The position numbers and the translations under genes are program-made. A model generated the notes under the pieces. The model did no database searches, was not told the origin of the DNA, and saw only the letters and a list, made by a program, of their open reading frames with translations. From Varroa destructor (lineage: Eukaryota; Arthropoda; Arachnida; Mesostigmata; Varroidae), in NCBI RefSeq assembly GCF_002443255.2, contig NW_019211457.1, forward strand, positions 40,957,126-41,021,125: a DNA stretch of 64,000 nt. The letters run 5' to 3'. This document shows, piece after piece, positions 13,561-28,200 of the stretch (position 1 is the first letter of the stretch; each line of letters opens with the position of its first letter).

Positions 13561-16033
13561 TATTTGCGCCCGCCAGGTTCACTACACTAAGTGCTTTCGG
13601 TCGGTGTGCTGAGCAGGAACATTGTCATTCGTTTACTGCGAGGCTAATTCGGCCCGCCAGCAGGCAGTATTGTCTGCCTTTACCAACCCAAGATTGTTCT
13701 TCGGGTCACTGCAGCTCCTGGGCGTGTGGGCTTCGATTCGTACGGCACATCAAGCACCAGTTAATATCGAATGCCTGGTCCGCTGTTACCTAACTGTAAA
13801 TGCAATCAAATAGTTATGTATAATAAACGAATCAAAGGAAATGTTCGTGTTGATTGCTTTCATTGGACCCGCCGGATCTACGGACATCACACGTAGATTA
13901 ATTTCTTGAACAGTCTCAAGATCATTACTAAGCTTACGTAAAGAGGGTAGCCAAAATAAATATACATTAAAGCTGCAACACAGACAATTTAGTCAATGAG
14001 CAACCAATCAATGATTAGACCTTTCATGACAGGTTTTTAGATTAAAGGTGGCAAAAAGTCGATTTTGACGACATTTTTTGGTTGAAGAAGAGTTCAGCGC
14101 CAGCTTGCAGAATTTATCTTACTTTACAAATGCAAACAACGTATTCTGCATGTTTTGGGCAAAAAAGACGTTTCTCAGAAAGAAGTTAATCAATGACTCT
14201 ATTGTAGTCATCTCCAAAAATATGTTATTCCTTTCAATTTCAATAGCTCACACATATAAATCCTCACATATCTAGCACTTGCAATAAATCAAAAAGTATT
14301 TTCAAACCCTTTTCGTATTGCTGCCATTTGCGTGGATAGTATCTCAGTATTATCAGAGTAAAAAAGCTAATAATATATTGATATTGTACTGAGCCTTTTT
14401 CTTATATACTTACAGTACGATTAAACACAAAATACTATATAATATCTTGATGATATTTTTGTGATATTTTAAGGCCGCCAAACTTTATAAAAAATAAACA
14501 GAAATCCTTTTTGGTCTGATGCACTTACTAAGTCCTAATAAGGCGAATTAATGGCATTGTTAAAATCTAACCTTAAGAAAAAAGCCTTATCAATGAACGA
14601 GAAAGACAATAAATAATATTTAATATTTTTGCCATATTTTCTATCGCTTTTTGAAATTGAGTTTCATGTCACAATGTACAGTGATTTATATTAAAGTTTC
14701 TATATTACATTAATTATATATTATTATTATTATAGGTATGGTACTTTTATTTTAAAAATACGACATGAGCACGCGCAAGATATATGCAAAGAGGATTATA
14801 CTGAACGCCAATAAATAAACTGCACATCTAATTTTAGAATGTTTCGAAAAAAAAAAAAACTAGATATTTTTATGCTTCGAAACAAGAGTTTTCGTATCTA
14901 AATGGCTGATTAAAAGAAAAATGTTGTATTAAGCTATGTCCATTTCAATAAGTAAACACTGTTTCAACTATCAACCTAGCTTTCGGCCTCCATATTGTAC
15001 CAGTAACGAACAGAAAAAAACAGCCTGAGACATCAGACTGTTATTATTAAAATCAATTATTACATTGACGAGATTGCTATCATCTCAATAATCCATAAGT
15101 TCCAGAAGCCCAGTACAAACATGCGGCCTCGTAAGTTTCTCAAATCGTTTTCATCTGTTTCTTTCCTATTGAGATGGACTCCACAGCTTCGTTTGAAGAT
15201 CTTTTCCTCAACTTTCTTTCCCTCCATACCCCCGCCCCTGGGGACAACGGAAAAAAGCCACTTGGCTCTTTCTCTCAACGCGCCTGTATATGTGCCTCCA
15301 TTTGCGAAACACATTAACTCAATGTGCCATTTTACTACCCCAGGATCCTTGCTCGGTGGCGCACAACAGGCGTTCTGGACGACAAAGAATTTCCGACGCT
15401 TTTTGGCATGCTAGCTGAAGGCTGATTAGCTGAGAAGATAAGCTTTGGACCACCCATTGCTTTCAGATAGCTACAGGGCTGGATTGCAATAGAAAAGCGC
15501 GAAGTGATAAAGAGCGTAGATTGTCACTGAAGTGAAGCTCACGCAGCTTCTACAAATCAAGCAACATAGATATGGTGGTAGCTAACGGAAGTGCTAAATT
15601 TTCCTTGTTCAAGCATACGAAAAGGGCCACGCAATGACCTTGACACTAAGGCTCAATAATTATTGCGGAGGGTTGTTGGGTGAGCTATAGCAAACAGCAG
15701 AGCTGATTTATGACGTAGCTCAATGAACAATTCATTGCGTTAATAATCGATTTGCTGATTTGTCATCTTCCGTGAGCGATCGTATGATGAAAGCAAGTTA
15801 TAGAACTCCAGTATTCTTTTAATTTGTATGACATGATCGATATGGCACTTCTTATTGTTTCAAATAATGCTGAAGGTCCACTGAGACATGAAGCGTTTGA
15901 TTGTTGAATTGTTCCTGTAACCTGTAGGCAGTGACAACTCAAATGAATTTAGTTAAATGAAGTTTGTTTTTTTGTCTTGAATAGGTCAACCAATATTTAA
16001 TCTTAGCTTGCTGATAATATTTAAAAACACACG

Positions 16034-16077
<44 letters not shown>

Positions 16078-16571
16078 TCCAATATCAGAAAGATTGTATA
16101 TATTATTTAAAACACTTTGCGTTATATATGTTGCACGAATTTTACGAAGTTTATAAAACTAATTTAAGAACTTTGCCAGGTTTTCTGAAGACGGTACCAA
16201 AAGACAACAAGCAACGTGATATCTATCACAGTTTGCCCTACGTCTAAAGTCGTCATATTCGTGTAAACGTGACTTCGTGCAGTGTTTATGGCAGAATCCA
16301 TGCATGACAAAGCGAATGATGACATGTCTGTTTAGATGATTCGTTCCTTACCACCCACTGTGTCTTATCGTACCCACGACAGAGAAATCACCATTAAAAT
16401 TCAAGAATTTCTACTTCTAATTGCCAAAGTTCATCTTGAAAGCTCAAAGTGTCTATTTAGGTACTCAGATAGAAGTGGCAAGTTAGCTAGGCGATAGGCG
16501 AGGCCATTTCAGGTCACTATGCATAGCACCAATATTTTTGATAAAAGAGGCTTGTGATGCGATTTAATTGT
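13561..16571. other. No gene recognised (strongly AT-rich)
   Basis: This is A/T-rich DNA, especially 14000-15060, with no coding signal. It contains the TA repeat near 16035-16073 and ends at the retrotransposon remnant. Confidence 0.75.
16035..16073. repeat. (TA)n microsatellite, 39 bp
   Basis: This is an uninterrupted TA run just upstream (in plus coordinates) of the retrotransposon remnant. It creates a spurious Tyr-Ile open frame on the plus strand. Confidence 0.97.
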
Positions 16572-17267
16572 TTAAAATTCTCCGGTGTAAATCTTCTCAA
16601 ATGGTGCATATCCTATACGCTGCGGTCGGATCGTTGGGATCAAACAAACTGAGAGCGCTTGCGGGGGGAACGATTCGGCGATTAAATCACTCGTATGGCC
16701 AACAGTGTCTTCCTGCATCTTTCGGTGCAGACGCGTCGTGAAACTTTTACCTTTCGCTAACAATCGCAACACGGAGTATGGAAGCTGGTTTATATAGGCA
16801 AGAGGCGACCTAACGAGGTACAAAATATCAGCCGCAGTTCTCTTTCTTCGTTTAGACTTTATCGCTTCCCTCTTAATCAGGTTTGCGGTTAGTCCTAAAT
16901 CTGTGACTGCTACGTGGAGCCCATCTAGAGTTTGCTGAATTTGAAATCTGCTCGACCCGTATATTACCAAGTCGTATGCAAATAAGATGATTTCTTAGCC
17001 CCCTCATTTAATCGTAGAGGACCTCAGCAAGATGGAAAATAAAAGTGGGCTTAGGTTGTTTCCCTGAGCCAGGTCAATTGGCTGGAGGAAAAGCGGAGGT
17101 CCCGACATTTCGATAGATCGTCGACGGTTGCAGGGATAACTAACACAGTGAATTACTCTATTTGACTGGGAGTGGACCAGTATGTAAACATTTATTAGAT
17201 AGTGTCGTCTAGCAAAGTGCCAAGATGACAGCGTATTTGAGATGCTCGTTACAGATCCTATCTGCAC
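16572..17267 (-). pseudogene. Decayed reverse transcriptase of a non-LTR retrotransposon
   Basis: In one minus-strand frame the sequence shows IDLAQGNNLSPLLFSILL, matching the G-x-x-QG-x-x-LSPLLF motif of reverse transcriptases. About 20 codons later comes ILFAYDLVIYGSS, matching the catalytic F-A-D-D box, and then LDGLHVAVTDLGLTANLIKREAI, matching the LGL-x-x-N-x-x-K motif that follows it. The first catalytic Asp is replaced by Tyr (FAYD) and two in-frame stop codons separate the QG and FAYD blocks, so the enzyme is dead. The order and spacing fit the palm domain of LINE-type elements (CR1/RTE/Jockey range); the clade cannot be assigned. No endonuclease or ends were recognised. Confidence 0.7.
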
Positions 17268-20200
17268 CGGCGGCTCCTCTTTCGTTGCTTCACAAAACCT
17301 CGCGTCGGTTTCAGCACTGTTAAACCTTGTTGAAATATATCACGTTGTACTGAAATCCTTTCGTCAATAATTTTGCTCGTATTAGAATAAGAGGTAACAT
17401 TTAGAATGTTACCGTGAATGAACAATATCTGTTTATCCAAAGGGGTAGTCTTATATTTTTAGATTGCTAAACTTTTTCATGCACATGAAATCAGATCTAA
17501 GGTTTCTCAACGCTATCAATTTAGCAAAACATTGTTAAGCGGCGGGATTTCAATAATATAATTCATATTTAACCCACACAAGTTGCTTTCAAAGCTTACC
17601 TTGAAGCAAATGGGTGTAATGGGTGCCAGTACCTATCTCTTTAGGCACCCCTCAAAATGATTTGACTCCCCTCTTTAATTAAATCTATCCGTATCCGCAG
17701 GCTCTAGGTACAAATGTGCATCCATGAGCATTTATACATATATATAGAGAGAGAGAGACAGAAAAGAATCTGCGAATCCGTGCGAGCACTTGATATTGTG
17801 CTTGTCTAGTTTATTGATAAATCTACTTATATATATTAGGTGTAGCTTACATTCAACTTACATTCATTACGTTTTACAGCTATTATATTTAAAATCAAAC
17901 ATTTGACAGCTCCATTCGGTTGAACTCGATTAGTATTGGCTTTTACCTTTTATTTGCTCACATTTGAATGCCTGGGGATAATTAGGGGGGGGTTTTGGTC
18001 AGCATATCGGTAGAGTCCATCAGAAGTCTCAGAGTGATGAAAACCAGGTGAGCCTATACTGGTACTATAGTTCAAAGTTACGTTGTACCTGCACTTTGTA
18101 TACACTGACCGACTTTTTTCTGTCTCCCTTTTTCCCTTTCCTTCTAAGTATCTTTTCGGATCCCCTTACTGCGCGCAGCCAGTCAGTAACAGCAGATAAT
18201 GTTGTGACCTTTTCGGAAGCCTTATATCATAAGTACGCCTCGTACAAATCGTGAAACTTCTAGTGTGACTTTTTTTTCTATCCGTATCCGAATGTTGTTC
18301 TTAGCCTTACCTCTAGCAGTTCGGTTTTCCCGTTCGAGGCCGTAGATGCACACAGAAGCTGCGCGAATGCATATACGCTTACATAAACAACCACGTAATC
18401 ACACACACATTTGCTCAGCTACAGTGTAGAGGCTAACAGTTAGGATGAACATGCTTGAAGGGAAAAAGAGGAAGGCCTGAAAGAAAGAGGAAATGCAAGA
18501 GAGGAAGTAAGCATAGAATAAAAAAAGGACGAGAAACGAAGTAGGGCTTGGGATCAGAGTTCGCAGTCTGGTAAGTGTTCTATACATATGATAAATGCAA
18601 TGAAGGCGGGCAGAAGCAGACCAAGAATGAAATTATGTCGGTTTTATGTAGTTGTAGCAATGCAAATATGCAGGCTCCGTCATAGCCTCTGCATCGATAG
18701 CGCAGACGAAATGCGTCTACTTGTTCGATTTTTGATACTCGTGTAAAAGCAAAAGCGATTCGAACAAAAAGGAACTAAAAAGTGACGGGGCTAAATACCG
18801 TAGCTTGCGCGAGGTTGGAGAAGGCCAGGAAAGCCATGGTCATAACAGAATTGAAGCTCAAGCGATGGACGGCGGCACCGAAGTAGTATCACGCCGAGCC
18901 TGCTTTTCTATGACCAGCAGTAGTGACAGCGATAGCGACTGTATACACTGTAGGAGCTGTTGCCAGGGGCCACAGGGTCGTTCGCAGTAGTAGCCGACAG
19001 ACTACTCGGAGCTGATGTAAGCTGGTACAAATGAGGAGGCAAGAGCTTTGGGTGGATCTGGGAAATGATCAAAACAGTAGGCCGTCGACGCCTTCGCCAC
19101 TGTTGTTCTGGTCGTTGTTGTCGTTCTTCATGGACGACTGTATTCCCAGGAAACTGTTTTGCGGAAGGGTATCCCAGGACTGGCTACGAGATCCACCGTT
19201 GCACGAGACACGGGAACTTCTACCGAGACTTTCCATTGCCTTTTTTCACCGTCCTTATAGAACCCCACCGAGCTTTGCCGCTTGCCCTTATTCACCCTTT
19301 CCTCTCTCTCATCCTGTAATTTCGTAAGTCGGAAGCCAAGGACATTGTGTCTTTGGACAATTGGATGTGCGTGGAGCGTATAAGAAAAGAAAGAAGCATC
19401 CAAGCTTACTTCGGCCCTCAGGCAAACCAGCTGGACCAGCTAGATACGCGTGGGGAGACGCCCTATTTCTGGGAAGGACAAAGAAAAGTTGAAGCTTACC
19501 GAAGGATGAAGAAGACGAGACTCCCGACCCGCAGTTCCCCATTTTGGGGTGGAGGATATGGGAAAGTAGCTGCACTTGTTTGTAATTTGTAACAATTAGG
19601 CAGCAGAAGCGAAGAGCAGAACCAGGAACAGTGGTGGCAGCAGCGACGTTTCGCAGGGGTCTGTTGTGCTCAGTCTTCCTTCTAGTGCGGCCTGAGCATC
19701 GTTTCCTCCGTTCTCCTTTCCACCCAAGACCCGTCGTCGAGGCAGGCTTTAGGTTGTCTCGATTTTAGGATACCGTTTCCGCGACTGCCAGTCGCTTAGG
19801 GTGGCCGCTTACGCCTCAGCTTCCCTGTTCTGGTGAGGTCTGCTTCTTGCAGGCGTCTATTCTGTTCCGTCTTGCCCTGGTCTGCTGGTCGCTGCTTCCT
19901 GTAGCTGGTTGTCGTAGGCGATCGAAACATTGCAACAACTCTAGGCAGCTGCATCAGCAGCACTCTCAGCGTCTACGGTCATCCTACATCGCTGATAAAC
20001 TGGTGAATGCCAAATCTCATTTTGTAAGAGAAGCTCAGTGGCAGGGTCGATGTTTAGTGAGCCCAACATGGACACAACTATATGCTTACGTATACAACGA
20101 TATACGCATCAAGGATTGCCTTCGCTTCTGCTGCTGCTACCGTCGCTGTTGCTTTTGCGGCTGGAAATTATTGGTGTTACTACCCGACGTGAGCCGAACG

Positions 20201-23200
20201 AGCAACCGACGGACGGTAGAACTGCCTGCAGCAAATTGGTTGGCGTGACGCGTCCAGACGACGAAGTAGTTATACTCCAACCCCTTTCCGATCCTGACCT
20301 TTTACCCCTCTCCATTGCAGAGAAAAAGCGAAGGTTCGTCCAGTTGGTGGCAGTTGGTCGAAAAGTAAAGCGTAGGTTTTGAGCGCCCATCTCAACCTAA
20401 TTCATGCTCGGACAGGCGGCATGAGGAACTGCAGCCCGCTAACAGAAAAAAAAGAATCTGGCTACTGCCGATTACATACAACTGTGTTTTTTGGCTTAAT
20501 AGGAGAAAGCAGCAACTTCTGTCACGGACGCTGCTTCTGTTCTAGTCCGGCATCCGTAAATTCGTCGGCCTTCGAGCGTAGTAGATTTAAATATATGCTC
20601 AGCTTAGAGAAATTTTCTACACTTTCAATACTTTCATTATCAATCAATATTTGCATCGCGTATGTAGGAGAGAGTAGAACCAATTTGCAATCTATTTCGA
20701 CAAATTATAATTGGCAATTAGAGAAAAAGATCATTGCAGAGAAAATGTGCGGAAAAAGAAGCAGAAAAAAACTCACGAATATGAACTAGGGCAGGAGTAA
20801 CTGAGCCCAGAATTAACTTATTGCGAAAAATATGATTGTTCTACGTAAACTTCTGTTCTGTAAAAAGCATGGTTGGCATAAACTTACACGTTTCCACTTT
20901 CCGAAATTTTGTTGAGTGCTGCTTTGAAGGACTGCTATTAACACTGCCGATGGGAGTGCGTTCTGTAAATCTATAAATATACAGGCTCGAGTTTGATCGT
21001 TAATTGAGATTTTAGTTAAAGAGATGCTCCTTAGTCAAAAAAAAAAAGCAAAAGGTGATGGCACTCTGTTAAAGGTCCATATAGGTTTCCAAGGGTATAA
21101 AAATCTCATAGAAAGCTACAGCTACACTACGAAATAGGTGCCAGAAAGGGCCTAATTGTTGTTTTAAGGATGGTACTAAATAAGGTCCTACCTAATACTA
21201 AATTAGAACGCAGTTGAGTGGAATTACTTGAAATTACCTTAAATAACGATCCTAAACGGGGTGTACATATTAAAAAGAGTAACTTTGTATCTCAAAGCTC
21301 CGGCCGCAGCTTCTTGTCCCTTATAATGTATATTTTGATTGTCCCACCTCAACTGATCTATCCAATACCGGTCTTTTTGCATTCAAGTATCGCGTATCAA
21401 TTTCACACGCTCAAACACTTCATCAAACAAAAGAAACTTCAGTGCAAACTACTTAAAGTTCAGTTTCTGACCTAATGCCTGGCGTTGTTTCTCGTCTTGC
21501 AGCAAATACGGCATGTGCTAACGAACATGTATTCTTGAGAATCTGAGCAATAATCCACCCATCACACGAGTTGTTTGTACTTTGATTCTAAAAATATAGT
21601 GAGTGACCATTGTGGTCATGTTTTTCAAGTAAAAAGTCATGTTCTTCAAAAAGTAGCTCATGAGCACAATAAATTGCTTTAAGATATCAGGACTACCTGA
21701 ACATTTGTAGCCTGTCTTTACGCCTTAAACTTGAAGACACTGAGGTAATCTGGGTTCGAGACCGTGCGTAAATACGTTTCGTATTGGGAGTCAGCAGTCG
21801 CAAGTAAAGCCCACTGGCAGTGTTCGACGTAGAAACTTGGACATTCGTTCAAAATGTGTAAAAAGAAATTAAGCAATGGTTGCTTGGGTAACAAAGCAAG
21901 CATGAGAGTTTTCAGATTTGGAAGCGTTTTTGGGTTCTTATCTTATTACGTTATACATATTTTTTTCAATTGATTCCTATAAAAAATTAAGTTAAACCTA
22001 ATAGTCCTTTTGTGAATCGTTACTTCTTCTATACATCGATAGATAATCCTTCCCGCTGAGTCATCGTTTTCATCAGCTTAATGAATATCAGTTTTTACTT
22101 TAAAAACTAATATCTTTTGTATGTTTACTACACTTTATAAGTTAGTTCACTGTAAGCCTTGACGACTATAACTTCCTCCTGTTAACAAGAGTACAATATA
22201 AACCCAGTACTCAACATGCTATATTTATAAAGCCGGTAGAGTAAATCTGAAATATTCTCAAGTAAAGCAGTCTTTACTTTCGAAAACAAAGCAACGTTGA
22301 AGGTAATGTAGGCAATATTGAAAATGATGACGGGTATATGAAGAGACTGAATACGATAACGATTATATAAAGCTGGGTCTTTTTTTTTATTGACGACCGT
22401 CAAGATTTAGGATTGATTCGTTGTATTCGACGGAAATTAAAAAGACAGCTTTGTTCGTACGTCTATCCCCAAATATATATAGTAAGAGGCTACGGCCCGC
22501 GTCGTCTGATCATGCAGCTTATTTGTTACGGGTCTTGCTTAGTTGCCGGGCATTGTACGAGCGATTCAGATTTGCTATTGTCGGATGGTTAAAACAATCA
22601 AAGTGAACTTAAGCCTCGAAGGCTGTGCCGCTCGCTAAATCATCGCTACCCAGATAATGACATTTGAAAAGACGACGTACTTATGTATGGCAAAGTCATA
22701 CGCTATGAATTTCTGCAACGAATAGCTATTATGTAATACGGAGATAAAATGGCAAAGGGTGGATCGCAAAACCGAAGTGAAATTGATTAATATATTAAAC
22801 GTTAGCTAGATTGCGATCACTCTAGCTTCGTTTGGCTGTTCGACTTCAGAAATTGTGGCTGAATAGACGCTGATCTACGAAAGCTCTACCATCTCATCGT
22901 AATTATCTTCATGCGCTATGTAAATAACAGTACTTGGCTATTTCTGTTTCCATTATCAGCTAAAGCAGCTTTGTACAGTAACAGCATATTGGAGTTTTTT
23001 TTTTTTTGTATGCTCATACCGAAATATGAAGTATACAATTACACAAAGCACCCTAGCGCAGCAATATGGCGCTATCCATCTGTTCAAGAAGACCTACCTG
23101 GAAGAATATATATATATGCATTTTAATGAAACGTACTTTTAACGGAATTTGCAAATACCTATTGATGTTCAGGGTAGCGCCATCGTTACTGACTCGATGG

Positions 23201-24260
23201 CGTACACCATCTGTTCCTGTGATACCCTTTACGTCCACGTGAAATACAAACTGCGTTAACGATCGTACGAACAAATGCTCACGAAGGTCCGACACATCTG
23301 CACAAAACCATGACCCAGACGTCGACAACTCCTATAGCCCGCACCTTGTTTTTAACGACGTCCTAACTAATTTGAACTTCGTTTCATATTATCGGCTTAA
23401 TTAATTACTTGGAAAACCCTGCATACTATGGTGTCCCCTTCTGGTAGATATCTCTCGTCTCTTCAAAGATCTCTTCGAAAGTAAATTGATTGCGCAACAA
23501 TCATACTTCCCTTTTCCCAATAGGTCCAGTCAGTCCTGTTCAGCGAAAAGCACCCTGTTGTTTCCTGGCCTATCCGAGCCCTCTGACTTTTCCCACACCA
23601 CACCGCGTCGTCTGCAACTAGACAAAGAAACAGTACGCCAGCAGCACACGCCACGGTTTTTGTATGTTAGCGACGGAGGATTTGATAACAGCGCAGTTCG
23701 TTTGGGCTCGCAGCCCCGGTTACTTGACGCGATTTCTAGCCTTTTCAATAGTGATAATGAAAGAGAGCGAAACAGGCGGGCGAACGAGTCGATGAAAAAT
23801 GATTTATTATATACTGTCTAGACAATCGTGTTTGTTTGTCTGCCTTCAACTTGCCCATCTGGAAAATTCCACCCCCGCGAAAAATTCAAAGTAGATTTGT
23901 TTCGTGCCGCACACGTGTGTAGCACTATCTATGGTAGTTCACAAGGTATCATTACACTTTGCACCATCCGTTAGAAAAGGGTAAAACAACGAGTATATTG
24001 AGCTATCGAAATCAAATTGCCTATTATTTGCCTTCGTCCTATGACAGCATTATACCTAAAAGGAAACTACTTATTCTCCTTGTTATTTAACCTTGTTGAA
24101 AGGTATGTATATAGGATCGAAATTACGTTGGTTAGAGAAAATCGCGTGTCGCCAGCCGTATAAATAAGTATAGCGTGTTCGCTAATTTTTACTGAAATTT
24201 ATCATACTGACACAACGTAAATAACAAAAATTGTTAATTTATGAATTCTCGTATAAACGA

Positions 24261-24285
24261 TTTTTTTTTTTTTTTTTTTTTTTTT
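24261..24285. repeat. Poly-T tract, 25 nt
   Basis: This is a run of 25 T. It could be the A-tail of a minus-strand retroposed copy, but no recognisable element or target-site duplication was seen next to it, so it is recorded only as a homopolymer. Confidence 0.95.
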
Positions 24286-25221
24286 CTAGATTATGTGCTA
24301 GCACAAGGACAGGTAGTTTTTTTTTTGAGCGGCGACGATTACTATGAGTTTACTGAGAGAAATTTCTTCTATTGAAAATAGTATAGCATATTGAGTTTGA
24401 GGAATGTTTTCTAAACGATGTAACGTTTGTTCGTTTTTCTTCGTTTACAATTTTAACGTACCTCTTATTTTAACTGTGATAGTTCTACTTCGTATGACGC
24501 TTGTTACATGATAGAGAATCTGATCATCCCTCAAAGGTAACATTATTGCTAGATAGTAGATATATAGTAGTTAAGCCACGCGCACAGGTCGGTCAATCAC
24601 CTAATGTTGGATATTGCTAGAAAATTACAGGTGATAGCGTGCTGGCTGTAACGATAGTCTGGAACGCCATAAAGGAATATCGCTATAGAGACAACGGAAG
24701 CAAATCGTACTAAGCTAAAGTGAAATGGATTCGTGTGTTAGCAAAAAGTGTGTTTTTTGCTCATTTTAGCCTATGTTTTTGCGATATGACACTGGTCACC
24801 GTCACATCGCAGGCATTCAAAACAGGTCGACGAAATAACTGACCACTTTACGCAGCCAGATACGATAAAGTGGCTCTAAACGTGGTAGGCAATAAAACCA
24901 TATGTGTATACGAAAGCGCGAGGAAAATAGCGGATAGATAGAATAGCCACCATCTTTCATACAGTAGTTGCAGTTTTTGAGGAAGAAAAAACTGTGAAAT
25001 GCAATGAGTGGTCTTCGATAGAGGAGACAAGGACGGTGCAAAAAACTCCACAATAGCAATGGACTGTGGCTATGAGGTCGAAGGTTCGAAAAAAGAAAAA
25101 CAAGGCCAAACCCAATTTCGTTTGTGGGGCTGGAAAAGAATAGCTTGTTAAGCCGGCACTGTAGAAGCTGTTCAAAGCTTTAGCAATGAAAAAGCACCTA
25201 TTGTTGATACTATCACCACTG

Positions 25222-25236
25222 CCCCCCCCCCCCCCC
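25222..25236. repeat. Poly-C tract, 15 nt
   Basis: This is a run of 15 C, unusual for length in a genome of this composition. Homopolymer length may be affected by sequencing error. Confidence 0.95.
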
Positions 25237-28200
25237 TTTCATGTAAGGTTAGTGAAAGTAGAAGAGTCTGTAGTTCTTAACTTGACATAACATCTCGAAA
25301 AACTTAACAATACCCGCGTCGTTTTGCTAGATACGCTATGAGAAGTATTGGCGAAACAAGTCGAACAAAGAAGGAGATATGAAAAGAATGGACCCATGTT
25401 TTTTGGAGTCGTTCAGACGCTTTTCTTTGTTTTTGAACGAGATTGATCGCGAAATCCCTAATGTACACACGAAAACCGAGTGATGTGAATCAGTCTCTAG
25501 CACTAAACACACGTGACTCGGCTACTAGGTTAAAGGGATAACGCCTTGGAACTGTTTTGACAATACTGCTAAACGTTTATTCTTCATCGCCGCCTCTGTC
25601 GCAGTGGCCAACTACCCTAGCCCTGAATACCCTTGAGGCCGCGGCTTAATATAGCTGCGGACCTATGCTAGTTTTGATTTGCGCCGGAATTTTGACATAC
25701 ACCATGTCTCCCGGTACCCATTATCGCTAATGGGCATTCCCTTATTTCCCACATGGAAATACGCCCAGTTCGGGTCCAGCAACCCCTGCCCCTTGCGTCG
25801 TTGAGGCATCCCTCCTCATCGGCCAGTTGAAGCCTTCCACGTCATTCAGAAACTTGAAAAACAGCTTGAATGCTCGACTTTCGGAAACAATATACATACA
25901 GTGTGGCTGTAATACTAGAAAACGTTTGCGCTTGCTAATGGCTCCGTTGAATATTTTCCTTAGTTACAGGTTGAGTTAGTATGTGCAGAAGTGTCCTTCT
26001 GTTGTCGTACAGTCGTTTTTAAAATATCATTTGCTAAAATCCATATGTGCAACTCTACTTTAGCACTCAAATGGTCGTTTTTGTGTTCTCCTAAACCTGG
26101 AAATAGATTTGCTATTCCGTATATGCTATAGCAGGAATTTTTGAATTTAGGCGCGGCCTTAAGGGTTTGAAGATTTTTGTGAGAAAGCTAGGTTTGGTCA
26201 CATTTCAAATGGACAAGAAGAGAACGGGAATGAGAAGATACAAAAAAGCAAGAGCTGGACGACAGCTCGAGACTGGACAGTAAGCTCGCTAAGTTGCAGT
26301 AGCGAATGGCATGAAACCAGACCATGGCAAAACGGCCAGACAACATCGACGCCAGGTATTCACTACAAAGCTGAGCTAGGCGAAGTACAGTGACGCAGTC
26401 CGCCAAAGGCGAACACTGCGGTCCGTGGCCAACAAGCTGGAAATAATCCCCTTGCCACGAAGGATCACACCACCACCCGACGAGATTATAGTGAAAACAT
26501 AGCCTGTAAAGGGAAACACACAAACATAAGGGGGAAAAAGATGTCTTACAGATCCTGCACCAACAGGAAGGCGCGCAGGTCTATACCTGAAGAAACCTAG
26601 AAAATGGTAGCACTCAATGCTCCTCCTCCATCGTGGTATTACAGACAATCGTACTCACGACCACAACACGTAAAATATACGCTAGGCTACAAATATATAA
26701 AAGGTCAATTGCCTATACCATTACAAAGGCAGTAGTGGAGTTATAATTACAATATTTCGTTTTTTCACGGCATTTTTCATGCAATATAGTTTCCTTAGAT
26801 AAGTTAACTAAGAATGCTGGATATTACTAAAAATGATATACTAAGCATTTACTGAAACATGCGATATAATATATGTATGGATGCAATGGACGCACACGTA
26901 TGGCGCAGAGCATTTGCCTAGTGCGACAGAAGTGGCTCTCATAAGTATATTGTCAATGTTGTAATGTTATACTTGGAAAGAAGTTGCGCTAACGATACAG
27001 CGTTGCCTGTTAGGTTATATCTATATAGAACTTTTTAGTTTACAAGAAAAATAGTATTCAAGCCTTTAGGGTATGTGAAAAAAGTATCTAGTCAGTTACT
27101 TCATAGACCCGCGTTAAATTGATTAGGTTGCACGGCTTAATAATGCCCATGCATGTTGTGACACATAACTTATTTCAATGAACATGTATGTAACTGTCAC
27201 AAGGAAACTTAAATATATATATGTACTAAAGCGGCCTGGCTTAGGTTTGTCGTTGATTAACAAGAGCAAGCGTCGCACTCGCTCTGTGCTTTTTTAACGT
27301 TATGATGGGTACACGATTAAATTACTATATATGGAAAGTACGAAAATGCATCGGAAAACTAAAAAAGGTCCATGCAAAGAACGACTCTACTTAGTTAGGT
27401 TTAATTTAAGCAGAATGATACAGGATGATAGAAAATTGTTAGCGAAAAGGTCGTTCGAGAGGCTCCCCCTGGCTAAAACTCGTGAGTTCTTTTTCAACAT
27501 TGGGATCGTAGCTCGTACAAATTCACATAAGTAAATAGATTCATTGCTTGTTTCGAAATTGAAGAATTAAAAAGCGTTTTGGAAAAAATACGTTTTACGA
27601 TGAATACGACTGCAAATTTTTCTAAAAAAATCCCTAACAATGTAACGATTCCTGATCAAACAGTACATTCTATACAAAACAATATTATAAGCTCCCATTT
27701 CAGCCATTGTGCGTAATAGCATTCGACTACGTTACGATTAGCCACTAGCAAGACGAGCAGAATAAAAAAAACTTGGTAAGAAATATGAAATGAAAGACCT
27801 AGAGGGTAATTTACCCCTGCTATTGTCATACATATTGCGCTACGTTAACGCAAGCAATCCTCTAACCGTGCAACAAAGCGATGAACGATTTATCAACTGG
27901 GGTCGAACGTGTTCTGAGCAGAGCTAACGTTAGCAGTGCTACCGTCTACAAGCATTTACGTATGTTGCCAGAAGCCGTAATCCTTCGGGTAGGCCGAAAA
28001 CGTCGCTGCCGTCCGCTGGTAGCCATGCACTAGTTGTCGAAAAGTTAAGAGGATTTGAAAGACAAAACTTGAACTTACTACACGCGACATAGAGCATAGG
28101 CCACAGTCATTTGCCGGCCTTCCAAAACGCGTGCCAAGGTCACACGGCACCATCGAAACGCGCTTATTTTTTTCCCGCTTCCCTTTCATACCCAGTTCGT

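Noticed and set aside
23053..23328. Minus-strand frame with GATLNINRYLQ, faintly reminiscent of a Tc1/mariner transposase segment
   Set aside because: No DDE-type catalytic motifs around it and no inverted repeats; too weak.
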